Part shown: positions 19,458-26,788 of the stretch, piece by piece
Position numbering within the stretch: position 1 is the first letter of the stretch
How the letters are laid out: every line of letters starts with the position of its first letter
DNA from: Paenibacillus tyrphae
GTDB taxonomy: Bacteria; Bacillota; Bacilli; Paenibacillales; NBRC-103111
Assembly (NCBI RefSeq): GCF_000722545.1
Contig: NZ_JNVM01000006.1
Span: forward strand, 124,001-188,000
DNA: 64,000 bases
Direction of reading: 5' to 3'
Made by a program: the position numbers and the translations under genes
Notes under the pieces: generated by a model
Seen by the model: the letters and a program-made list of their open reading frames with translations, nothing else
Told to the model about the DNA's origin: nothing
The model's database searches: none

Positions 19458-21182
19458 CTACTCCCCTTTTCCTTTAAGCATGACCGGCAGCGCCCCCGAA
19501 GAACCATACCCGTCCGGAACGGCTTCCGCGATCACCTCGGCATCTTTATAGAACTGCACCTTCAACCCGCTCATATCGGCAAAGACGACTTTCAAATGCA
19601 TCAGCTTCCCGTCCAGAGGAACTTTGCCGCCAATTGGACGACCGTCCTTCGTGAGCAGCGCAAAGGCGGTTGCCCCCAGCTCCTTTGGCACTTGGACGGT
19701 CAGCTCGCCGGTGACGCCTTCGACCGCGTCTTTCACGGTCCATTTTCCGCTGAAGGTGCGTCCTCCGGCCGGTTCAGACGGCTGCTCCTTGATCGGCTCC
19801 AGGCCGTCGTCAATAGCCAGATAAGGAAGCGTTCCCGGCTTCCAGGCCGAATCGAGCGCGCCTGCAGAGACGACGTTCATCGCCGACAAGGCGCTCTTGT
19901 AAGCGTAGTACCCGGATATCGCCCCCTTTTGCGCTTCTTCCGAAGCCTGGCTCGCTTTCTCGAATTCGTCATCCTTGATCCAGCCGACGGCGTGCTTTTT
20001 GCTTGCCGCTTCTAGCTCGTTTTTTCGCGTGTCAACCTGCTTTAAAGCCTGCGCATAAGCTTCCTCGGCCGTCTTGGCGTCGAGGTACGACTTTTTCACT
20101 TTGTTGATCAGCTTTTTGCGGGTGTCCTGTTCCTTCAGCCGAGCTTTGTCCGCCTCCAGCATCGACACCGGAAGCGAATACGGCGCGTCGTCGAAATAAC
20201 GCAGCCCATCATATTCCCCTTGCAGCACGACTTTCGGCAAAGGCAAGATGATCGGAACGATAGGAACCGGGATCAAGAAAATCCCCTCCCACTTCCGCTT
20301 GATCTCGCCGAGCAGTCCGTCGTAGTTCGCCATGAACAGCTCGTAATCCATCTCCGGGGCGGAATATATCGCTTCGATCAGCCGCATGTCCTTCTCGCCG
20401 AATTTGGCGGAATACAGCTTGCGGGTCAGACGGACCTTTTCCTCGGCCATTTTCCTGGTTTCCGTATCTTTATACAGCTCGAAATCATGCTTTTCCGCAT
20501 GAGCGATAAACTTCCACATTTGCTCCTGCGTAAGCACGACGTAATCGGGCTTCGCCTCCGCCGTGAACGCCGATTCGGGATCGATGCCCAGCTTCTCCCC
20601 GAGCTGCAGCTTGGCCGATTTAATCGCCAAACGGGCGACCTTCAGCTCGGATTGCGCGCGATCCAGAGCTTCCTTCTGCTTATCCGCCTCTTCTTGTCCG
20701 GCAGCTCCGAACTTCAGCTTCGTCTCCAGCGTGGTCAGCCGCTTTTGGGCCTGCGCCCATTTTTGCTCCAGCAGCGCTGCGTTATCCGCCGCCTGAAGCA
20801 TCGTGAAAACCAGCTTCTCCACCTCCGAGCGCAGCTGCAGCTCCTTGCTCGCCAGCTCCCGCTTGGCCTCGCCCAGCACCTTGCGCGCTTCCGGAACCTT
20901 AAGGCCGATGCCCAAATCTTGAGCTAAGCTGTGCGGCTTCGCAAGCAGGCTGCTGTCTTTTTCGCTCTGATTCGCTACGGCGCCCTGCGCTTGCGTCAGT
21001 TCTATCGTCTTGGCTTGAATCAGAAGGCGGGATTGTGCAAGCTCCCCCGACTCTGCCGCTGCCAGCTTTAACGCTTCCTCAAGCGTAATTCGCCGCTCTT
21101 CCGCCAGTACGCCTGAAGGCATCAGGCCTTGTACGATCACCGCCGCCATAAGCGCGACGGCTGCTTTTTGCAGCTTTCTCAA
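19458..21182 (-). CDS. TolC-like (outer-membrane-efflux-fold) secreted protein
   Basis: A 574-residue protein with a signal peptide (residues 1-27, ending VLAEE) and then ITLEEALKLAAAESGELAQSR, the typical opening of TolC/OEP repeats. Long amphipathic helices follow in two sets (about 35-200 and 345-440) with Ala/Lys/Glu/Gln composition. The segment around 290-335 is proline and hydrophobic rich (IPVPIVPIILPLPK). The C-terminal 110 residues form a separate beta-rich domain. A TTG start follows GAGAGGA. TolC folds normally form outer-membrane channels, but SLH proteins imply a monoderm wall, so a role as an envelope-spanning or wall-associated coiled-coil tube is only inferred. It is the first gene of the operon that ends with the cyclase homologue. 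Confidence 0.65.
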   Translation of the reverse strand: MRKLQKAAVALMAAVIVQGLMPSGVLAEERRITLEEALKLAAAESGELAQSRLLIQAKTIELTQAQGAVANQSEKDSSLLAKPHSLAQDLGIGLKVPEARKVLGEAKRELASKELQLRSEVEKLVFTMLQAADNAALLEQKWAQAQKRLTTLETKLKFGAAGQEEADKQKEALDRAQSELKVARLAIKSAKLQLGEKLGIDPESAFTAEAKPDYVVLTQEQMWKFIAHAEKHDFELYKDTETRKMAEEKVRLTRKLYSAKFGEKDMRLIEAIYSAPEMDYELFMANYDGLLGEIKRKWEGIFLIPVPIVPIILPLPKVVLQGEYDGLRYFDDAPYSLPVSMLEADKARLKEQDTRKKLINKVKKSYLDAKTAEEAYAQALKQVDTRKNELEAASKKHAVGWIKDDEFEKASQASEEAQKGAISGYYAYKSALSAMNVVSAGALDSAWKPGTLPYLAIDDGLEPIKEQPSEPAGGRTFSGKWTVKDAVEGVTGELTVQVPKELGATAFALLTKDGRPIGGKVPLDGKLMHLKVVFADMSGLKVQFYKDAEVIAEAVPDGYGSSGALPVMLKGKGE

Positions 21183-21243
21183 AGAATCCTCTCCCGCCTA
21201 TCCGTATCGACACGATTCGCCATTCTTTTTTCCACCATGCCTC

Positions 21244-21330
21244 CATACTACTATAAATTTCCAACCACATCCATTTTGTTCTAAAAATGTCGAACTTTCG
21301 TTGCCTGCTTCAGGCGAGTATAGTAGTATG
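21244..21330. promoter_or_regulatory. Symmetric divergent promoter region
   Basis: CATACTACTATA at 21244-21255 and TATAGTAGTATG at 21319-21330 are perfect 12-bp inverted repeats 63 bases apart. Each therefore puts the same TATAGTAGTATG in front of its gene: leftward for the TolC-like operon and rightward for the DUF4280-MORN pair, with similar leader lengths (about 50-60 bases). TATAGT is a plausible -10 element. No convincing -35 was seen for either side, which may mean an activator or alternative sigma factor. Confidence 0.5.
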
Positions 21331-21379
21331 AAAGTAACGAAGCAAAGCGACCTTACAAAACAAAAAGGGGTGCGGCAAG

Positions 21380-21766
21380 ATGGGACAACTTGTATGCGGA
21401 GGGGCGACGATCCGGTGCAGCTTCGGCAATGCGCCGGCTTCCCTTCAGGTATTGCCGGCGAACCGTGTCACAACCTCCATGCCGGTTGCCAACATTATGG
21501 ACAACAAGCCGATGGTCAACGTGCTGCCTTTCGGCATGTGCAGCTCTATGGCCAATCCGCAGGTCGCTGCGGCCACGGCGGCCAATTTCGGCGTCATGAC
21601 CCCCATGCCCTGCGTACCCGTGACTGCTGCGCCATGGGCGCCAGGCTCTCCAACCGTTCTTATTGGCAATATGCCCGCCCTGAACAACAGCTCGAAGCTC
21701 GTTTGTTCCTGGGGCGGATTGATCGAGATTGCGGTTCCCGGACAAGCGACCATTCAAGTGCCATAG
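21380..21766 (+). CDS. DUF4280 PAAR-like spike-tip protein
   Basis: A 128-residue protein starting MGQLVCGGATIRCSFGNAP and carrying the family pattern of evenly spaced Gly/Pro turns (ANIMDNKPMVNVLPFGMC, PTVLIGNMPALNNSSKLVCSWGG). DUF4280 proteins are PAAR-like and cap the spike of contractile injection systems (Afp10 position). Two early Cys plus the GMC and LVCSW Cys are present. It lies on the strand opposite to the rest of the injection-system operon and about 3.7 kb from the fibre gene, which is unusual. It is followed after 15 bases by the MORN protein gene, so the two are probably made together. Confidence 0.85.
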   Translation: MGQLVCGGATIRCSFGNAPASLQVLPANRVTTSMPVANIMDNKPMVNVLPFGMCSSMANPQVAAATAANFGVMTPMPCVPVTAAPWAPGSPTVLIGNMPALNNSSKLVCSWGGLIEIAVPGQATIQVP

Positions 21767-21781
21767 AAGGAGCGACAAGTA

Positions 21782-23302
21782 GTGATTGAAACGATGATCA
21801 AGCCGTTTATCGCCCCGCTGAAGCAAACGGCCGCTCTGCCGAAGCTGGCGGTCAAGAAAGCGGCCGACGCCTGCAAAACGATTCTGACCGCCAAGGAAGT
21901 CACCAAGCAAAGCTACGTGCCGATCGGCAATTACTATGTGCAAAAGAAGCTGATCGTCATTGTGGCGCTGGTCCTGCTGGCGCTCGTGTATTTCATCTGG
22001 ATCAAGCCCCCGGCCTTCGTGAGCCGCATGTTCGGATTCGTACCGACCTTTCATGAGCAAACCGGAACCCCTCTCACCTATACCGGCAAAGCCAAAGTTT
22101 TCGATCAAGCCGGCTGGTTCAAATACGAAGGGGAGCTGAAGGACGGCGTCTTTCAGGGCCCCGGGAAGCTGTATGATCCCAAGGGGAGACTGAACCGGCA
22201 AGGGGAGTTCGACAAAGGGCAGCTTGCATCCGGCGAAGAGCTCGGTCCCGACGGCACGCTGCTGTACCGCGGAGGCTTTGCCGAGGGACTGTATTCGGGC
22301 ACGGGCACCCTGTTCCACCCGAACGGCAAAATCCGCTACCAGGGCGAGTTTCAAGCAGGCATCCCCGCAGGAAGGGGCAAGGCGTTCGACGCGAACGGCA
22401 AAGTCATGTACGAAGGAAGCTTCACCGGTGGCCTCTACGCGGGAGACGGTACCGAATATAATTCCGACGGCGCCGTGAAATACCAGGGACAGTTCCTGGC
22501 GGGAAAATATAACGGCGCAGGCAAGCTGCTTGCCGAATCGGGCTCGGTACTGTACGAAGGCGGATTCACTAACGGATCGTACTCCGGCGAAGGCACGGAG
22601 TATTTCGGAACGGGATCGGCCAAGTATAAAGGCGCATTCATGGCAGGCCGGTACAGCGGAACCGGACAAGCCTATTACGAAAACGGAAACCCGAAATACA
22701 GCGGGGACTTTGTCGCCGGCGTGTACAGCGGGAACGGAGAGGCCTTCTCCGAAAACGGCCAGCCGCTTTATAAAGGAAGATTCGCCGGCGGACTGTACGA
22801 CGGATTGGGGCAGCTGCTCGGCAAGGACGGAAAGCCGACATACCTTGGTTTCTTTCGGCAAGGCCAGCCGGATTATACCGCCTTTCTGGGGATGACCGGG
22901 GCCAAAATCGAAGAGCTGCTCGGTAAAGCGCCGGAAACAATCGTCGTCGACACCCCCGACGGAACACCGGAGCTGCTTATGAGCTACCGCAATTACCGGA
23001 TGGCGTTTACCGTGAAATTATCGCAGTCCGATCCTCAAACCACCTATATTGCGGCTGTGAAGCTGACTGACCCGGATACGATCGAAGCTCTGGCGGCGAG
23101 CTTTGAAGAGCGTTACCGAAAGCTCGTCAAGGACGATCCGAAGCAAATCCTGCTGGCAAAAACAAGCCTCAGCGTATCGCCGGACGAACGAGACATTTAT
23201 ATCGCCGATTCGTATGTTTACCGTTTCCTTTACAGCCCCACCCATACGCTGAAAGAACTGGAAGTGTCCGGCGGTCAAAAAGCGGAGAAAACGAAGCACT
23301 AG
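21782..23302 (+). CDS. Membrane-anchored MORN-repeat protein
   Basis: A 506-residue protein starting at GTG, nine bases after AAGGAG (21767-21772). Residues 1-55 are basic and probably cytoplasmic; 57-75 form one transmembrane helix (LIVIVALVLLALVYFIW). About eleven MORN-type repeats of 20-22 residues (about 92-345) follow, such as YEGSFTGGLYAGDGTEY and YKGAFMAGRYSGTGQAYY. The final 150 residues form a separate alpha/beta domain without a recognised motif. MORN repeats form beta-hairpin ladders that bind lipids or proteins. The pairing with a spike-tip protein suggests a role in placing, anchoring or coping with the injection particle, but this is inference. It ends at an 11-bp hairpin. Confidence 0.8.
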   Translation: MIETMIKPFIAPLKQTAALPKLAVKKAADACKTILTAKEVTKQSYVPIGNYYVQKKLIVIVALVLLALVYFIWIKPPAFVSRMFGFVPTFHEQTGTPLTYTGKAKVFDQAGWFKYEGELKDGVFQGPGKLYDPKGRLNRQGEFDKGQLASGEELGPDGTLLYRGGFAEGLYSGTGTLFHPNGKIRYQGEFQAGIPAGRGKAFDANGKVMYEGSFTGGLYAGDGTEYNSDGAVKYQGQFLAGKYNGAGKLLAESGSVLYEGGFTNGSYSGEGTEYFGTGSAKYKGAFMAGRYSGTGQAYYENGNPKYSGDFVAGVYSGNGEAFSENGQPLYKGRFAGGLYDGLGQLLGKDGKPTYLGFFRQGQPDYTAFLGMTGAKIEELLGKAPETIVVDTPDGTPELLMSYRNYRMAFTVKLSQSDPQTTYIAAVKLTDPDTIEALAASFEERYRKLVKDDPKQILLAKTSLSVSPDERDIYIADSYVYRFLYSPTHTLKELEVSGGQKAEKTKH

Positions 23303-23332
23303 CCCGGCTTTCTCCGCTTGGCTGCTTTTTTT
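23280..23332 (+). terminator. Hairpin terminator after MORN gene
   Basis: The perfect 11-bp stem AAGCGGAGAAA (23280-23290) with TTTCTCCGCTT (23309-23319) overlaps the end of the MORN gene, and a run of seven T follows at 23326-23332 after a six-base gap. It separates the gene from the convergent deaminase-motif gene. Confidence 0.6.
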
Positions 23333-23367
23333 GGTTCAAAGTCGCCGTCCATGCCCGCGTTCCTTCA

Positions 23368-24948
23368 TTAGACTCGCATATCGTCCTCTTCTTCGTCGTC
23401 CGCCAAGAAGCCCGGCTCCATTTCATCTTCATCCTCAAAGAAGCCCTGTTCTTCTTCCTCCATCGTGAATTCTTGTTCCTCTTCGTCATCCATGGCAAAG
23501 CCCTGTTCCTCTTCCTCTATCAAGAAAATTTCTTCCTCTTCGGCTTCGGCCGTGAGACTCCGTTCATCCTCGTCCATTTCTTCCTCCGATTCGGACTCGT
23601 CCACATCCGATTCCGAGTCGGTATCAATGTTGTAAGAGAACTTGGGCACGTGATTCGGGTCTTGGTTCATCTCTTCTTTTTCCGACTTCGGAATACTGGC
23701 GTACGTTCTCGGGATGAGCCGGTTAATCATATCCGCATTCGCTTCGATATCGTATCCGTGAGTTGCCGCCTCGCTCATCCATCCCGGGCCGCTGCGCTCC
23801 GGAATGTGAGGACATTTGTCCATCCAGTCGTCGTTGCCGGCCTTGTACTCTGCGTAGTTAGCCATCATACAGATCAAGCAAGGGCGCTTCAAGCCCTTCA
23901 CATGCCCCGATCTAAACTTCTCGTCATCTTTCAAATGTTTTTTGATCCGCCGCTCTGCATGAAGGTCCACGTTCTTCTTGCCCTGCTTCTCCGTCTCCAT
24001 CGCTACGATCGGCTCGGCGTTAAGGGCATCCGACAAATGAGCGTACTCCTCCGGCAGTTCATCCTGCAAGAGACGCGCCTTGATTTTTTCCAGATGCCGG
24101 ACGACTCGTTCCTTCACTTCAGGGAGCATTCCAGGAAATTTTTCGGCTTCGGTTTCTTCGTATTCCTGCACAATGTTCTCCAACAATTCCTTCGTGCTTA
24201 GCCCGGTCTCATTCACCTTTTTCTTTTTGTTTCTCCTGACGAAATGTCGCTTATTCCGATTCTCGTTCGCAGCGAGATAAAACCGGTCATCGTCAAACAG
24301 TCCGGCTTGAACCTCTTGGGTTTTCCCTTTGAGCTTGAAGTAGAAGGCGGAGGAGATCCAGCGCAGCACTTGATCCGTCCGGTTGTTCTCATAGCTTTTC
24401 GGTGGAATTAAGGATTCCGCATTATTATTGTACAAGTCGTTGACGCTGACGTGCTCCTGATGCGAGCCCGCATTTTTCTCAGCCGTATCTGCAAACTTCA
24501 CAGGAACCTTGTGAATTTCCCCGGCGGCCAAGCTAACGTTCGAATTTTCCCATTTGGAGTCGGTTAGACCTTGATTTAATTTAGCTTTGACTTTCTTGAA
24601 AAAAGCCTTCTTCTGCTCCAAACGTCTTTTGGCCGCTGCGGATTGCTGCTCCCTCCGTTCTTCTTCGCTCAGCTTCTTGGATTTGATCACTTTCTTTTTC
24701 TTTTTTTTCTGTTCCGTATCGTCTTCGTCTTTTGATTTTTTCCTTTTCGTTCCTTTCTTGGACGTGTCGGATGCTTCCCCTTTCTTCCCCATAAGCTGCA
24801 AGACCGCTTGGTTCCCCAAGCTTCTCTGGAGCTGCATCATCGCTTGCAGGGGCGGAAGCATAGACCCGGCTCCCGTTCGGGTCCTGACTTGATCGTATTC
24901 CGCCGCAGGGTCGGCTGTTCTATGTGCAATCGTCGGACGAATGGGCAT
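23368..24948 (-). CDS. Candidate eCIS cargo: deaminase-fold toxin with acidic tail
   Basis: A 526-residue protein starting six bases after AGGAGG. Residues 37-53 (MQLQRSLGNQAVLQLM) match the leader motif in the DUF4157 protein at 48638. Residues 60-120 are extremely lysine rich. The central domain has HAE at 330-332 followed by PCLIC at 356-360, the zinc and catalytic signature (H/C-A-E ... PCxxC) of the cytidine deaminase superfamily, including polymorphic-toxin deaminases that act on nucleic acids or nucleotides. Residues 442-526 are almost purely Asp/Glu, with Phe at 475, 484, 494, 503 and 514 starting degenerate 9-11-residue repeats. It is the last gene of the minus-strand injection operon, 120 bases behind the fibre candidate. 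The substrate is unknown, and the deaminase call rests on the motif alone. No immunity gene is evident. Confidence 0.62.
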   Translation of the reverse strand: MPIRPTIAHRTADPAAEYDQVRTRTGAGSMLPPLQAMMQLQRSLGNQAVLQLMGKKGEASDTSKKGTKRKKSKDEDDTEQKKKKKKVIKSKKLSEEERREQQSAAAKRRLEQKKAFFKKVKAKLNQGLTDSKWENSNVSLAAGEIHKVPVKFADTAEKNAGSHQEHVSVNDLYNNNAESLIPPKSYENNRTDQVLRWISSAFYFKLKGKTQEVQAGLFDDDRFYLAANENRNKRHFVRRNKKKKVNETGLSTKELLENIVQEYEETEAEKFPGMLPEVKERVVRHLEKIKARLLQDELPEEYAHLSDALNAEPIVAMETEKQGKKNVDLHAERRIKKHLKDDEKFRSGHVKGLKRPCLICMMANYAEYKAGNDDWMDKCPHIPERSGPGWMSEAATHGYDIEANADMINRLIPRTYASIPKSEKEEMNQDPNHVPKFSYNIDTDSESDVDESESEEEMDEDERSLTAEAEEEEIFLIEEEEQGFAMDDEEEQEFTMEEEEQGFFEDEDEMEPGFLADDEEEDDMRV

Positions 24949-25068
24949 TGGAGCCTCCTCGCTTTCTCGCTGTTTGATGCAATCCTCCGCCGTTCGGGAG
25001 GCCTTTTTCCATGAATGCAGATGCCTTCCCTCACCGGGGCTTTGTCTCCTCCGATCTATAAGCGCCGC

Positions 25069-26760
25069 TTATTTACTATCCGTCCCGGCTGCCGCTTCGC
25101 GCTCGGAAAAGGATAGGTCGGCTGCGGCCGCCTGCTGCGCCGTATCCTGGCTGCTGCGCACCGCCCACCATCTCAAGCGCAAGCTTGAGCCTTCGGCCGG
25201 AGACAGCAGCTTCAGCCCGATCCGAAACGATCCTCTTCGCGGATAGACGACCGTCCCTACGGATACTTTGGGCAGACCGATATCGTAATCGCTTCCCTGA
25301 AACACATCGGAAGCCCCGTAAAATACGCTCTCGTTCACGTTCAGAAGATCCGGAATCATATCGTTATCGGCAACCTCCAGGCCGACCGTAACCATCACCT
25401 GCCCTGGCCCAAGACCGTGGCTGATCTCATCCGTATAATAGCTCCGCTCCTGCTTGCCGAACGAGATCATGCCGCTTTTGACGATCCCCCCGGCCAGAGG
25501 AAGGTCCACGACGCCGGTGCCGATCTCTTCTTGTGCGGACTTCTGCTGCGGCATTCCTAACGTGAAGTCAAAATGGCCCTTGTCCGCCCGGTAGCCGACG
25601 GAGAACTGCGGCGGCTCGTCCGCTTCAAGCTGCCGTACGGAGGCGCCGGCCGTAAACGCCGCCCCGTCGCTGCCGCCCCCCGGCAAGCTGCCCGTTCGCC
25701 TTGCCAGTATGCCCAGCAGAGGCGAATTTGCGATCAGCTCGTTAAACGGCAGCGGCGTCACATGGTCGATGACGTAGCTTGGGCCCATCTGCAGCAGGCT
25801 GATTTTGGCCAGCACGACCTCCGGCTCCGCCGGCGAGCCCAGCGCCTCGTCCATCGATCGGGCGGCATAGGCCTCCCACAGCTTCTCTTCCGTATCCGCG
25901 ACAATTTCAATCGTCTGCGAGCAAGCGGACTCCACCTGAATACGCCGGTCGCCGATCGTGAGAACGGCCGTGCCGGGCCTCGAACCGAAATCTCCTTTTT
26001 CCCCGGCGCTCCCTGCTGCCCTTACCGACCAACGGACGACGAAATCGTCCGATTTATTGTCTGCAGGCACATCGACCCGGATTTTGCCGGCGGTTGCACA
26101 ATCGGGATCCTCCACCAATGGAAAAAGCCCGCCGAGTGGTTCGTACTCAACTGTAATCGGCGGCGTTTGCAGTGTTTTCTCGATCCGAAGCCGGGCTTCG
26201 AACGTCTCGCCCTCTGTCACGTAACGAGGCACGGTTTGCAGCACCCGAACGTGCCCGTCATCGTACAGGACGGCGGTCGCCAGCGCAAACTCGTTCCACT
26301 CGAATTGCGCGGGCTCCGGCGCGTTTTCCCGGATGAACAAGCGATACCCTTCCACCACCCGGTTATATTCGCTGATCTCATCCGGGCGGGCCGAGCTGTT
26401 CGCCACCGCATGTACGGGCTCCTTGCCCTTCTCGTCATATGCGATGCAGAGGTATACGTTTTTGGCATAGTCGTTATTGTTGAACCCCTCCATCATCGAG
26501 AGCTTGAGCGTCACCGGGGAGGAAACCGTAATTTCCCGCCCGAGGCCGTCCAGCGCGAGCCCGGACTGCACCGATACCGACTTGTCGTCCACCGCGACCA
26601 CCTGCAGGCCCGCCACTACGCCGCTTCCGAACAGCAATCTGTTCAACAGCCGCCGCTTGTCGTTGAAATATTTTTGCTCGGATTCGAAATCTCGGACCGT
26701 CAGCAGCTTGCCGTAAAAGTACCGGTTGCGTTCAAACGGAAAAAACCTGGACTTTTTCAT
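25069..26760 (-). CDS. eCIS-associated conserved protein, fibre or baseplate-periphery candidate
   Basis: A 563-residue protein opening with RYFYGKLLTVRDFESEQ and then KYFNDKRRLLNRLLFGSGVV, a conserved opening I associate with uncharacterised proteins at the end of eCIS baseplate clusters. The rest is beta rich with an immunoglobulin-like middle (about 170-290). A C-terminal half resembling a receptor-binding or carbohydrate-binding sandwich includes GKQERSYYTDEISHGLGPG and ends in an Ala/Glu-rich tail. No enzyme motif is present. Its position directly after the gpI-like gene is where Afp13-type fibre genes lie, so surface attachment is the best guess. It follows the previous gene by 28 bases. 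Confidence 0.55.
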   Translation of the reverse strand: MKKSRFFPFERNRYFYGKLLTVRDFESEQKYFNDKRRLLNRLLFGSGVVAGLQVVAVDDKSVSVQSGLALDGLGREITVSSPVTLKLSMMEGFNNNDYAKNVYLCIAYDEKGKEPVHAVANSSARPDEISEYNRVVEGYRLFIRENAPEPAQFEWNEFALATAVLYDDGHVRVLQTVPRYVTEGETFEARLRIEKTLQTPPITVEYEPLGGLFPLVEDPDCATAGKIRVDVPADNKSDDFVVRWSVRAAGSAGEKGDFGSRPGTAVLTIGDRRIQVESACSQTIEIVADTEEKLWEAYAARSMDEALGSPAEPEVVLAKISLLQMGPSYVIDHVTPLPFNELIANSPLLGILARRTGSLPGGGSDGAAFTAGASVRQLEADEPPQFSVGYRADKGHFDFTLGMPQQKSAQEEIGTGVVDLPLAGGIVKSGMISFGKQERSYYTDEISHGLGPGQVMVTVGLEVADNDMIPDLLNVNESVFYGASDVFQGSDYDIGLPKVSVGTVVYPRRGSFRIGLKLLSPAEGSSLRLRWWAVRSSQDTAQQAAAADLSFSEREAAAGTDSK

Positions 26761-26788
26761 GCTCCGCTTCCTCTTTCATCATTTAATG

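Noticed and set aside
24960..25010. Hairpin CCTCCGCCGTTCGGGAGG followed by CCTTTTT as a terminator
   Set aside because: The T run is on the plus strand, where no gene ends; on the minus strand, between the fibre and deaminase-motif genes, there is no T tract.
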